Below, in pieces: positions 1 through 8,916 of a DNA stretch of 64,000 bases (its first letter is position 1; each line of letters starts with the position of its first letter). This DNA comes from Streptomyces caeruleatus (GTDB lineage Bacteria; Actinomycetota; Actinomycetes; Streptomycetales; Streptomycetaceae). The notes under the pieces were generated by a model, which searched no databases, was not told the origin of the DNA, and saw only the letters and a list, made by a program, of their open reading frames with translations. The stretch spans positions 1 through 64,000 of the forward strand of contig NZ_KQ948947.1 of the NCBI RefSeq assembly GCF_001514235.1, given 5' to 3'. A program made the translations under genes and the position numbers.

Positions 1-198
1 ACGCTCGGGCCCGCCGCCCGCCTCGATCCCGTCGACCTCGACGAGCCCGTTCTTCAGCAGCCGGGACATCGTCGAGTAGACCTGGCCGTAGTGCAGCGGC
101 CGGTCGTGACCGAACTTCTCGTCAAAGGCCCGCTTCAGGTCGTAGCCATGACGCGGGCCGGTTTCCAGGAGCCCTAGGAGGGTGTGACCAATGGACAT
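1..198 (-). CDS. PadR-family transcriptional regulator (5' part, runs off window)
   Basis: The first 66 residues read MSIGHTLLGLLETGPRHGYD and continue through KRAFDEKFG and YGQVYSTMSRLLKNGLVEV, the winged-helix signature of PadR regulators (LLGLL..GP.HGYDLK, then YGQVYSTLSRL). The rest lies beyond position 1. PadR proteins usually repress a neighbouring transporter or detoxification gene. Here a large inverted repeat sits just upstream (210-250) and a transporter remnant follows at 267, so autoregulation with control of that transporter is likely but inferred. Confidence 0.85.
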   Translation of the reverse strand, partial: MSIGHTLLGLLETGPRHGYDLKRAFDEKFGHDRPLHYGQVYSTMSRLLKNGLVEVDGIEAGGGPER

Positions 199-209
199 GA
201 GCGGCACTC

Positions 210-250
210 TACACGCCGTGTATACGCGGCATGTATACACCTGGCGTGTA
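210..250. promoter_or_regulatory. Nested inverted repeat, probable PadR operator
   Basis: TACACGCC-GTGTATAC (210-225) faces GTATACAC (233-240) and GGCGTGTA (243-250). The inner 8-bp arms are perfect complements around a 7-bp spacer. The outer 8-bp arms are also perfect but offset by two bases on the right side. It lies 12 bp upstream of the PadR start, where an autoregulatory operator is expected. Binding is inferred from position and symmetry. Confidence 0.7.
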
Positions 251-266
251 GGCCGTGCGGGACCGG

Positions 267-866
267 TCACGTCACCTGCGGCCAGCCGCGTCGCGCGAGG
301 ATGCTGAGGGTGCTGGCGGCCACGACGGCGGCGATGCTCGCCCACCCCTGCCACCCGAGCTCCTGGCCGAGGCCGATCCAGCCCACGAGGGCGGCAAGAA
401 GGGGGTTGACGCTCATGAAGAGCCCCAGCGCCTCGGCGGGCACGCGGCGCAGGGTGAACAGCTCGGCGAGGTAGGACACCGCGGAGGAGAGCACACCGGC
501 CACGACGGCATAGCCGACGACCTCGGCGGTCGGCGTCCGGTGCGGGACGAGGACGATGCCGACCGGCAGGAAGGTCAGCGCGGAGATGCCGGCCGCCGTG
601 GCGGAACCCTGTGCGCCCGGGATGCGGCGGCCGACAGTGCGGTCGAGGAGGATGTACGACGCCCAGCAGCACGCGGCCAGCAGGCCCGGGCCCAGGCCCA
701 TCCCGACGTAGTCGGTCGAGGGCTGGGGGCGCATCAGGGTGATCACGACGGCTGCGGCGACCATCGCGAAGAAGGCGTCGACGCGGCGGCGCGGGCGAGG
801 CGGCGAGGCGGCGAGGGCGATCGTGAGCGGCCCGAGGAACTCCAAGGTGACCGCCAGGCCGGTCCG
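267..866 (-). pseudogene. EamA/DMT-family transporter, N-terminally truncated
   Basis: The reading frame encodes about 190 residues ending ILARRGWPQVT. It contains the second EamA repeat: hydrophobic helices, LLAACCWASYILLDRTVG, and a C-terminal region typical of drug/metabolite exporters (APLG-like EALGLFMSVNPLLAALVGW). EamA proteins normally have about ten helices and 290-300 residues. Here only the C-terminal ~60% is present. The frame can be read back to TGLAVTLEFLGPLT, a normal internal EamA stretch, and homology ends near 866 where P450 sequence on the other strand begins. It is therefore a remnant without a proper start, adjacent to the PadR regulator. Confidence 0.75.
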
Positions 867-1320
867 CTATGAAGATTTCCCCAAGCTCGACTACACCAAC
901 CGGGTCCTCAACGAAGCGTCCCGCCTGCACTCGCTTCCCTTCTTCATGCGTCGCGCAATCCAGCCTCTGACCATCGGCGGCGTTTCGATCCCCCCGGGTA
1001 CGGAGATGGGCTTCAGCCTCTACGCCCTGCACAAGGACCCGAGTGTGTACCCGGGTCCCGAGCGCTTCGACCCGCACCGGTGGCTGCCGGATGGGCCTGC
1101 ACTACCCAGATCGGCGTTCATTCCCTAAGGCGCGGGGAGCCGCAAATGCATCGGAGATGCCTACGTCTGGGCGACGATGGTGGTCAATGTGGCTACTGTC
1201 CTGGCCCGCTGCAGTTTGCGTCCCGCGTCAGGACACACGGTGCGGGAAGTAGCGGCGGCCGCGGCCCGCCCGGATGCGTTGCCCATGGTGCCCCCCGGGG
1301 GGAGCGGTGAGTCGTCGTGA
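855..1320 (+). pseudogene. Cytochrome P450 C-terminal remnant with in-frame stop
   Basis: The sequence PVRYEDFPKLDYTNRVLNEA starts the K-helix region, with ExxR seen as EASR, and continues to PERFDPHRW and SAFIP. A TAA at 1126-1128 then interrupts. The same frame resumes as GAGSRKCIGDAYVWATMVVN and runs to the true stop at 1318-1320. The heme loop should read FxxGxGxRxCxG, so the stop replaces the Phe codon just before GAGSRKCIG. The N-terminal two thirds of a normal ~400-450-residue P450 is absent; the left edge abuts the EamA remnant. The style resembles terpene-pathway P450s, which is a weak inference. It cannot make a functional enzyme as read. Confidence 0.8.
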
Positions 1321-1339
1321 ATGAGGCGGGCGGCCCGGA

Positions 1340-1698
1340 GCTTCCTGCAACGCCGCCGCCCTGCGCAGGACCGGCTCGATGTCGCCCTGGTCGGGATCGG
1401 TCCGGACACGGCCGTCACGCCCGCCTCACCGGCGAGTTCGCTCAGCTACTGGCCCAGCAGAGGACAACGACGCCAAGCTCACCGACTGGATCACCACAGT
1501 CCGCGCCACCGACGTGCCCCACCTGCACTCCTTCGCGAACGGTCTCGAACTCGACCGCGCCGCCGTTGACGCCGGTCTCATGCTCCCGTACCACAACGGA
1601 CGCACCGAGGGCGTCAACACGCGACCCAGCGGATCATGAGGCAGATGAACGGCCGAGCCGGGTTCCCCCTGCTCCGCCACCGACTCCTCCTCCAGTGA
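1340..1698 (+). pseudogene. ISL3-type transposase C-terminal remnant
   Basis: Pieces in shifted frames match the C-terminus of ISL3-family transposases: LTGEFAQLLAQ, then (after a frameshift near 1460) DNDAKLTDWITTVRATDVPH and GLMLPYHNGRTEGVNT, then (after another shift near 1620) a short KRIMRQMNGRAGFPLLRHR-like tail ending at a TGA near 1698. Only the last third of a ~400-residue transposase is left and it is broken at least twice. No terminal repeats were identified. Confidence 0.7.
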
Positions 1699-1728
1699 TT
1701 ACCACGCAGCACCGATTGCAGGACAGAG

Positions 1729-2037
1729 TCACTGTCCGGACAGTCCCAGGTCACAAAGCCTGTAATCCAGCACGGTCTGCCGGATCGCCTGCTGCTCGAC
1801 CGCATCGAGAATTTGATGCTCGTCGACCCTGCGCCCGCGCGGCTGAGCCACGAGTGTTTCGCGCCCGCCTGCCCACCACTTAGCCCACCAGTTGTCCACG
1901 GCCTTGAGCGAGACCTGGAACACCGCCACGACATCCTCGCGAGTCCGGCCCGCCACCAACACCGCCACCGCCCGCAGCCGAAGAGCCTCCTGCGCCGACG
2001 GCGACAACTGCCGCGCGTCCCATACCAGTTCACTCAC
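1729..2037 (-). pseudogene. IS630-type transposase N-terminal DNA-binding fragment
   Basis: The 102 residues contain a helix-turn-helix (SAQEALRLRAVAVLVAGRTR, then VVAVFQVSLKAVDNWWAKWW) typical of the N-terminal domain of IS630/Tc1-mariner transposases. The DDE catalytic domain is missing: the frame ends at 1729 and the following DNA is the ISL3 remnant. A separate C-terminal IS630-like piece lies at 9536-9754 on the other strand; the two may derive from the same kind of element. Confidence 0.65.
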
Positions 2038-2186
2038 GCAGGGACCAACGACACAGAATACCTACTCTTTCAGATCAATATGTATTAGCACGCTAGTGTG
2101 ATCTCTCGGCCCACCTGACCCGTGCCCCGCGGGACGACGTGCGATGCCATCGAGCGACGCGTCGGACGACGCCACGAGGAGACACC

Positions 2187-5159
2187 GTGACTGGTCTGCT
2201 GGATCGCGCCGCGAAGGCCCGTGGCCGGTTACTCGCGGTGCTCGTGTCGGTGGCGATCATCGCCGCGTCGTGCCTCGCGATCGTCGCGGCACCGACGTCG
2301 GTGTCGGCCGCGGACGACGGCGAGTTCCCGAAGAAGTTCGCCTCGTGGAACATGAACGGCAAGGAGAACGGCGACTGCGGGAAGAAGGAGGACCGCTGGC
2401 GGCCCTGCATCGCGCCGGAGTTCCCTGACACGGCCGCGGAGGGCATCGACGTCATCGCCCTGCAGGAAGCGGGGAACACGCAGCCCGAATCAGCCGAGTT
2501 CACCGGCCGGATCCTCGGGGACGGCGGCGTCTACGAGTACCGCTGGAACGTCGGCACCACATCCCGCCCCCGCAACGTCTACATCTACTTCTCCTCGACC
2601 GGCCAGCAGCGCAACGGCCTCGCGTTCGCGGTGCGATCCCCCGACCCGGCCTCCGAGACCGGCCCCGTCCGGGACGCCGCGCAGCTCGCGGTGAACTGGT
2701 CCACGGGCGGTGACCGGCCGATGCTCGGCATCCAGATCGGCGAACATTGGTACTTCACCGCCCACGCCCAGTCCAACGGCGGCAATGCCAACGACCACCG
2801 GGAAATCATCCGGATGGCCGGGCGGCACATCGAGCTCAGCTCGCCCAACTCGGACTACATGGTGCTGGCCGACTTCAACTACGATCCGGCCAGGCTGCCC
2901 GACGCGCTGCAACGGCACATCATCCGCTCGTTCCAGCCGACCCATCAGCACGGAAGCGAACCTGACTTCGCCTACCACAGCCGGGGCAACCAGCGGAACT
3001 TCAACGTCCGGTCACGCGGCGTCAACTCCGACCACTGGATGGTCTACTACTCCATCATCATCGCCATCGGCGCCCACATCGGCAACGGCGGCGGCGCCGG
3101 CGGCTGCCGGGCCCCGCAGACACTGGCCGCACGCGCCGCGGCGGCGGAGGAGGACTACTGCCTTCCCGCGGTGGGGTACAGGTTCCGGGTGTCTCCGCAG
3201 GAGTGGCGCTGGCGGGACTGGGTCCTGGTCAAGGCGCCCCGGGAGGACAAGGCGAGGTTGCAGAAGAAGGCCGGCACCGCGAACGAACACGTCACCCTTC
3301 TCCTCGGCCTGCGTGGCACCTACCGCCTGAAGGTCACCTTCGAGGAGTCCGGCCGCTGCCTGACCCGCGACGGCTTCTGGGACTCGTGCGATGTGAACAA
3401 CAAGGACCAGGACTGGGGGCTGTCCGGCGGGTCGCTCATCGACCCGTACGCCAACGAGCCGCGGGCACTCAAGGCGATCACCGAACCCGGCGCCGACCAC
3501 CCGGTGATCGGCTTCGGCCAGGGAACGTACAAGTGGGACTTCACGGACGCCGAGATCCCTCCGACCGACCCGGAGCCGACCGAGCCGGGACCGCTGGAGG
3601 AGAAGCGGATCCGTCTGATGCCGCTGGGTGACTCGATCACCTTCGGGTTGGCGAGCTCGGACGGCAACGGCTACCGCGACGAACTGCACGACAAGATCAA
3701 GCGGTCCGCGCAGACCGTCGACTTCGTCGGGTCGGTGCGGGCCGGCTCGATGAGCGACCCCGACAACGAGGGACACCCGGGCGACCGGATCGACGAGATC
3801 GCCGGCTTCGCGGCGTGCAGCGTGCCGCGGTACCAGCCGAACGTCGTCACCCTGCACGCCGGCACCAACGACATGAACCAGGACTTCCGCCTGCCGACCG
3901 CGCCCGCCCGGCTCAAGGCCCTGGTCGACCGCACGCTGAAGGACTCACCCCGCGCCGTCGTCCTGGTGGCGAAGCTGATCCCCACCGGCAAGGCCGGGCT
4001 GCAACCGCGCATCGACGCCTACAACGCCGCCCTGACCGACGTGGTGGGCCAGTTGCAGAGCGAGAAGAAGCACGTCCTGCTGGTGGACATGGAGCGCGTC
4101 CTGGTCAGCGACGGCTTGGAGAACGACGCCCACCCGACCGACGCCGGGTACGCCAAGATGGCCGACGCCTGGTACGCCGGTGTGGTCCAGGCCGAGGCCA
4201 AGGGCTGGATCAGCACCCCGCTGCCGGAGCAGGCGCCCACCGACTGCGACCCGGACCACAACCCCGGGGTCGAGGACGGCGACGGCACCGGATCGGGTGT
4301 CGGTTCCGGCGGCACCGCGCTGGGCGACGGGTGGCGTCGCCTGGGCGTGATCGTGCCCGGCTACGGCGAGCGGTTCGGCCGCCCGGTCCTCGCCGAACTC
4401 AACGGTGACCAGCGCGCCGACTACGTGCAGGTCGCGGCGGACGGCAACTTCCGCGCCTCGATCAACACCGTCGGCCAGCCCGGCCAGCCCGACTGGGCGG
4501 ACGTCGGCCGGTACGACATCAAGGTCGACGGCGAGGTGCGGTTCGCCGACATCGACGGCGACGGCCGCGACGACTACCTCCAGGTCAGCCCCAACGGCGC
4601 CGTCCGCGCCTGGCGCAACACCGGCGGCGGACAGAGCAGCACCCCCGGCAAGGCGTCCCGCCTCAACTTCGAGCTGTGGGGAGTCGTCTTCGCCGGCGAC
4701 GGCTTCACCAGCGACCACCTCCGCTTCGCCGACATCAACGGCGACGGCCGCGACGACATCCTGCGCGTCAGCGACGCAGGCGCCGCCCACGTGTACGTCA
4801 ACCAGGGCGGCCAGGACAGCGATGGCAAACCCGCCGCGGACGCCTGGAAGCTCCGGCTCGACTGGGCCGGCGGCACCAGGGGGTCGTCGCTGCAGGCCGT
4901 CCGGTTCGCCGACGCCGACGGTGACGGGAAGGCCGACTACCTCCAGGTCGGCGCGGACGGTGCGGCTGTGCACGCCTTCCTCAACCGGGGTGGCGGAGGC
5001 GAGGGCAGCTTCGAGGCCCGCTACAACTGGGCCCGCGAGTCCGGCTACCCCCGCCCGTACGTGCAGTTCGCCGACATCAGCGGCGACGGCAAGGCTGACT
5101 ACCTCGTCGTGTACGACGGTGGCGCCGTCCGGGCCTGGCTGAACCGCGGCGGCAACTAG
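2187..5159 (+). CDS. Secreted multidomain protein: CdtB-like nuclease + SGNH hydrolase + FG-GAP repeats
   Basis: GTG at 2187 is chosen because GAGGA lies just upstream and a signal peptide follows directly (hydrophobic core, cleavage after SVSA near residue 41). The product has about 990 residues. Residues ~50-290 resemble an endonuclease/exonuclease/phosphatase domain of the CdtB type: FASWNMNG, VIALQEAG, YFTAHAQSNGG, VLADFNYDP and NSDHW carry the expected Glu, His, Asp and Asp-His positions. Residues ~300-470 are a linker region I do not recognise. Residues ~474-675 are an SGNH/GDSL hydrolase with GDSIT, GTNDMN and DAHPTDAGY. Residues ~720-990 hold five FG-GAP/VCBS repeats with calcium-loop motifs such as DIDGDGRDD and DADGDGKAD. 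It is probably exported. The nuclease and esterase activities and the substrate are inferred. Confidence 0.85.
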   Translation: MTGLLDRAAKARGRLLAVLVSVAIIAASCLAIVAAPTSVSAADDGEFPKKFASWNMNGKENGDCGKKEDRWRPCIAPEFPDTAAEGIDVIALQEAGNTQPESAEFTGRILGDGGVYEYRWNVGTTSRPRNVYIYFSSTGQQRNGLAFAVRSPDPASETGPVRDAAQLAVNWSTGGDRPMLGIQIGEHWYFTAHAQSNGGNANDHREIIRMAGRHIELSSPNSDYMVLADFNYDPARLPDALQRHIIRSFQPTHQHGSEPDFAYHSRGNQRNFNVRSRGVNSDHWMVYYSIIIAIGAHIGNGGGAGGCRAPQTLAARAAAAEEDYCLPAVGYRFRVSPQEWRWRDWVLVKAPREDKARLQKKAGTANEHVTLLLGLRGTYRLKVTFEESGRCLTRDGFWDSCDVNNKDQDWGLSGGSLIDPYANEPRALKAITEPGADHPVIGFGQGTYKWDFTDAEIPPTDPEPTEPGPLEEKRIRLMPLGDSITFGLASSDGNGYRDELHDKIKRSAQTVDFVGSVRAGSMSDPDNEGHPGDRIDEIAGFAACSVPRYQPNVVTLHAGTNDMNQDFRLPTAPARLKALVDRTLKDSPRAVVLVAKLIPTGKAGLQPRIDAYNAALTDVVGQLQSEKKHVLLVDMERVLVSDGLENDAHPTDAGYAKMADAWYAGVVQAEAKGWISTPLPEQAPTDCDPDHNPGVEDGDGTGSGVGSGGTALGDGWRRLGVIVPGYGERFGRPVLAELNGDQRADYVQVAADGNFRASINTVGQPGQPDWADVGRYDIKVDGEVRFADIDGDGRDDYLQVSPNGAVRAWRNTGGGQSSTPGKASRLNFELWGVVFAGDGFTSDHLRFADINGDGRDDILRVSDAGAAHVYVNQGGQDSDGKPAADAWKLRLDWAGGTRGSSLQAVRFADADGDGKADYLQVGADGAAVHAFLNRGGGGEGSFEARYNWARESGYPRPYVQFADISGDGKADYLVVYDGGAVRAWLNRGGN

Positions 5160-5276
5160 AGGCGAAGGAAGACACGACACCACGCAACGCGGCCAAGAAG
5201 ACTCTCGTGAGGAAATGACACGACGTTGAGACAGCGCACCCTGGCCAGGACGTGAGACAACCCGCGAAACAGCAGG

Positions 5277-5663
5277 TCAAGCGACCACAATTGCCACGAG
5301 CCGCGAGATCCTACACTCGCGCTTGGCCTTACGCGCCGGGTCAACGACGATGCGCACTGCGGCCATCAGCGACTCGGTGCACTCCACACAGACGGGATCC
5401 TGACCGTCGCAGAGCTGTTGGAACGCGGTCCGCGACGTGAGACTGAGCGGCCCCGCGCACTGGGGGCACAAGCGTCCAGGAACGACGGCCCGCACGCCGG
5501 CCGCCGCGACAGCGTAGATCTGGCGGCCCCAGCCCGAGGTGTCGATGTCCTTGACCTTCTCGCACCACACGGGTGTCCCGAGCTCCGGGGCGAAGCCGGC
5601 CAGAGCCCAGTAACGCTCGCCGATGGTGACGAGTTCCGGGTCTGCCTCGCCGTCCGGGACCAC
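5277..5663 (-). CDS. Hypothetical protein with two CxxC pairs (possibly a 5'-truncated gene)
   Basis: The 128-residue frame contains LCPQCAGPLSL and DPVCVECTE, two CxxC pairs that could form a zinc ribbon, after a segment PELVTIGERYWALAGFAPEL. The only start is a GTG without a clear ribosome site. Protein-like sequence (VDDLSQLIPEV) continues upstream of it up to a stop, which suggests the 5' end has been lost. No function is assigned. Confidence 0.4.
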   Translation of the reverse strand: MVPDGEADPELVTIGERYWALAGFAPELGTPVWCEKVKDIDTSGWGRQIYAVAAAGVRAVVPGRLCPQCAGPLSLTSRTAFQQLCDGQDPVCVECTESLMAAVRIVVDPARKAKRECRISRLVAIVVA

Positions 5664-6105
5664 CTCTGGGATGAGCTGAGAGAGGTCGTCGACAGTCGGC
5701 CGCGGTCAGGAAGATCGCTCACGCTACTCACTGTGAAAGTCCTGACTGACACTCCCGACGGGTGGCCCCGCCGCCCGACGGGCAGGGCAGTCACGCCAAG
5801 CCGGACGGGCCGGTGATCTGCCCCGCAGGCCCATTCCAGCCAACCTGACGAGATGCCCTCCGGCCCGGTGTCCGAGAAGCAGCGCGCCGTGATGGGCGCC
5901 AACTCGCGCCACCCAACGCCACGTTGACGCGGCGTGTGCGCCTTCGCTTTTCTTGTGGGCGGGCGGGCGGGCGGGGCGGGGCGGTGCGAGTCACGCATGC
6001 AAACGATATTGGGACTTTCTTACGATTCCACTGCCGAAGCCGCGCGATTCATGCACGATGAGTGCTGAAAGGTTTACTCTACGTTTGTAGCGTCAAGGAG
6101 CAACA
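5664..6105. other. Gene-free stretch upstream of the XRE regulator
   Basis: About 440 bases without a supported gene. The last 100 bases are AT-richer and probably hold the promoter of the gene starting at 6106; no convincing -35/-10 pair could be fixed by eye. Confidence 0.4.
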
Positions 6106-7041
6106 GTGGTCCAGCAGTTCGCAGGGGCCGAGGACCCGTGCAACAACGGGAGCCCCAAATCCGGCCGTGGCGTGCGGTACCTGCGGGACGAGCCCGCGCC
6201 GTCCGGCAAGCGGATGATGTTGGGCTACGCCCTGCGCAAGTTGCGCGACCGCCTCAACCTGAAGCAGAGCGAGGTAGCCCGCTTCCTGGGCGGTTCGTCC
6301 TCGAAGGTGAGCCGAATGGAGAGCGGGTACTTCAAGGTCCCGGCCCGCGACCTGCCCGCGCTCTTCCAGCGGTACAACGTCAGCGATCCCATCGAGCAGG
6401 AGCGGTTGCGCGGACTGGCCGCCGAGGCCAACGAGGCAGCGTGGTGGCAGCCGTGGTCGTGGGCGGCACCACAGTACCTGCAGGCAGCGGTGAGTTTTGA
6501 GGACATGGCAGAGCGGATCAGGTCGTACGAGCCTCTCCAGCTTCATGGCCTGTTGCAGACCCAGGCCTATGCGCGGGCCGTGATCAGCCGAGGGAGCGGC
6601 ACGGTCGAGGAACGCGATGCCCGGACAGAGCTGCGCCAGGAACGTACAGCGCGCTTTGCCGGCGCACCCGCAGACAAGCACGGCATCTTCATCATCGACG
6701 AGGCCACCCTGCTCCGGCCGTTCGGATCCGCACAGGTCATGCGCGGGCAGTTGGAGCATCTGCTCGACTTGTCCACCGATCGGCGCTACCAGTTCCGGCT
6801 TGCCGAACTGGGTCGCTATGACCTGCCCGTCGAGCTGGGACCGACGACGATCTTCGACTTCGCCGGCAGGCTGCCCACCCTCGTCTACGCAGAGGGGTTC
6901 GATGGCGGTCTGATCATCGAAGACGACGAGGCGGTCGACCAGCGCGTCAAGGCATTCGACGCGCTGCTACATGCCTCGCTGGCGCCCCATCAGGCCCGCC
7001 GCAGGATCAGTGACCTCCTCTTGCGTCACTACCGCCGCTGA
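6106..7041 (+). CDS. XRE-family regulator with DUF5753 domain
   Basis: The product has 311 residues; the GTG start follows CAAGGAGCAACA. Residues ~40-100 form an XRE helix-turn-helix (LGYALRKLRDRLNLKQSEVA, then SSSKVSRMESG). Residues ~110-300 match the DUF5753 sensor-like domain (LQAAVSFEDMAERIRSYEPL, then LLQTQAYARAVI). This architecture is very common in Streptomyces and usually pairs with a DUF397 protein. A DUF397 gene is present at 8142-8375 but on the opposite strand with a methyltransferase between. The ligand and targets are unknown. Confidence 0.9.
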   Translation: MVQQFAGAEDPCNNGSPKSGRGVRYLRDEPAPSGKRMMLGYALRKLRDRLNLKQSEVARFLGGSSSKVSRMESGYFKVPARDLPALFQRYNVSDPIEQERLRGLAAEANEAAWWQPWSWAAPQYLQAAVSFEDMAERIRSYEPLQLHGLLQTQAYARAVISRGSGTVEERDARTELRQERTARFAGAPADKHGIFIIDEATLLRPFGSAQVMRGQLEHLLDLSTDRRYQFRLAELGRYDLPVELGPTTIFDFAGRLPTLVYAEGFDGGLIIEDDEAVDQRVKAFDALLHASLAPHQARRRISDLLLRHYRR

Positions 7042-7063
7042 GCAGCCGCTCCCGCCCCGTCGG

Positions 7064-7894
7064 TCAGGGTTTACGGGCCACGCCGGCATAGAGGGACACC
7101 TGCGCATCGCTCACCAGAACCGGGCCGCTGCCCGGCTCGGGCCGCCATCGGTGCCCGACGACCAGGCCCGGCTCGATCAGCTCCAGCCCCTCAAAGAACC
7201 TCAACACCTCGGCCCGGGTTCGGACTTGGATGGCCGTTCCGGCTTGCGTGTAGACGTCGACGATCGACTCCCAGGCGTCCGGCACGAAGTCCCCGGTGGC
7301 GTGCGACAGACTCAGGTACGAGCCCGAGGGCAGCTCCTGCATGAGGCGGTGGACAATGCGGTAGGGCTCGTGATCGTCGGTGACGTACTCCAGCAGGGAG
7401 TGCAGGCTCAGCGCGACCGGCTGTCCGAAGTCGATGACGCCCTCGCTCCTGACCGCGTCGATGACAGCGGCCGGCTCGGTCGCGTCGGCCTGGACGCAGC
7501 GGGTCTCGCCCTCGGCAGTGCCATTGAGGAGAGCGTCGGCGTAGACGAGCACGATCGGGTCGTTGTCCACGTAGGCAATCCGGCACTCCGGCGTGACGCT
7601 CTGGGCGACCTCGTGCAGGTTGGGTGACATCGGTATCCCGGTGCCCAGATCGATGAACTGGCGCACCCCCAGCCGGGCAAGGGCCCGTACCGCGCGGTGC
7701 ATGAAGGCCCGGTTGACGCGGGCCGCGGTCTCGGCTGCGGGAAACAGGCGCATGACCGTCTCGGCCGCTTCGCGATCTACCGCGTAGTTGGTCTTCCCAC
7801 CAAGCAAGTAGTCGTACATCCGTGCACTGTGCGCCTTGCCCTGGCCTAAGTCCGTTCCCCTGCTGCACGCAGGCCCGGACTGCTCGCCCACCAT
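7064..7894 (-). CDS. SAM-dependent methyltransferase of the DUF574/PF04672 type
   Basis: About 276 residues from ATG 7894; GTG at 7891 is equally possible because GGGAGG ends three bases before the ATG and six before the GTG. The motifs ARMYDYLLGGKTNYAVDREA, RQFIDLGTGIPM, AYVDNDPIVL and CVQADATEP are those of the actinobacterial S-adenosyl methyltransferase family, a Rossmann fold with the SAM loop at DLGTG. These are abundant in Streptomyces and mostly of unknown substrate. It converges on the XRE gene with a 22-base gap. Confidence 0.85.
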   Translation of the reverse strand: MVGEQSGPACSRGTDLGQGKAHSARMYDYLLGGKTNYAVDREAAETVMRLFPAAETAARVNRAFMHRAVRALARLGVRQFIDLGTGIPMSPNLHEVAQSVTPECRIAYVDNDPIVLVYADALLNGTAEGETRCVQADATEPAAVIDAVRSEGVIDFGQPVALSLHSLLEYVTDDHEPYRIVHRLMQELPSGSYLSLSHATGDFVPDAWESIVDVYTQAGTAIQVRTRAEVLRFFEGLELIEPGLVVGHRWRPEPGSGPVLVSDAQVSLYAGVARKP

Positions 7895-8141
7895 GATCCT
7901 CCCGACGCCCCGCGACCGTCCGCCCATGTCAGCGGCGGAATGCACTTGCATTGTGCTCCTGATTACAGGCCGTCACCGGGAATGTCGAGCACTGAATGAC
8001 TTTGTGAGACTTCCGAGCACCTCTGCATCCGGACGCGATCGCGGAATCACAGGTTCCGGCAACCTCGGCCCGACGGCAGCCGCCCGGACACGCGCCTTTG
8101 CAGGTGCGTACACGACCGGACGGCACCGCTCCATACCCCGG

Positions 8142-8375
8142 CTACAGCTCCCCGCGCCCCACGGCGGAGGCGAAGAAGGACGCCGCCCCCCTGGATAAAG
8201 CGATCACCGAGCCGCCGGGCACCTTCGAATCACGGAACCAGACCTGACCTTCGGACGGCTCCGCCACCTCCAGACACATCCCGTTGGACGTGCTGTGCGA
8301 ACTTTTCCGCCAGACGACCCGACCCCGTCGGCCGCTGTCCGCGGAACTGCTGTGTACACGCGTCGGCTTCTCCAC
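8142..8375 (-). CDS. DUF397 small protein
   Basis: The product has 77 residues from GTG 8375, chosen because GCAGGAGG precedes it by eight bases. It contains VVWRKSSHSTSNGMCLEVAE and VWFRDSKVPGG, the hallmark of DUF397 (W.KSS.S...G.C.EVA ... RDSK.P). DUF397 proteins are the usual partners of DUF5753 XRE regulators, and one is encoded at 6106. Function is otherwise unknown. Confidence 0.85.
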   Translation of the reverse strand: MEKPTRVHSSSADSGRRGRVVWRKSSHSTSNGMCLEVAEPSEGQVWFRDSKVPGGSVIALSRGAASFFASAVGRGEL

Positions 8376-8916
8376 CGGACGACCTCCTGCGGCGAACGAA
8401 CACCCCGTTGCCCGAATGCAATTGCATTTCGGTCCGACGCTAGGAGGATCGCCACACCTTCCGGCAGATATGCCTGGTTGAAGCGACAATGTCTTGAATC
8501 AACTGTCGAGCTGCCTGCAAATGCGCGTCCGCGCCAACCGTGTTCATCGCGTCATCAGAGCACCACCTGAACGCGTCCCGACCTCCAGCGCATCATTCGA
8601 ACGCACCCGCACACACGTCCGCGCGCCAAGGGAGGCAGGTCTTTCACCAGCGCGAAGATGAATCACATACGGCTCATACGGATCGCAGCGGTCGAACACT
8701 CAACTCAGGTTCGCAGCAGGCGAACCCAACTCTGTTCGTCGCACCAAAAGCGCGGGCGCGCTGTCGGCGCGACGAACAGCCAGACGGCCTGCCGTGTTTC
8801 TCCTACCGTCGGTCGCGCTCGGCCACAGGACCGGGCGGCACCAGGCCCCGGCAGCAGCGATGTGGGAATCCTTCGCCGGGGCCCCGTGTCCACAACCCTC
8901 CATCCAGGAGAGCGCT
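8376..8916. other. Gene-free stretch with an 11-bp perfect inverted repeat
   Basis: About 540 bases with no supported gene. CTGTTCGTCGC (8732-8742) and GCGACGAACAG (8769-8779) form a perfect 11-bp inverted repeat separated by 26 bases. It could be a two-site operator or a weak hairpin; nothing else was recognised. Confidence 0.4.
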
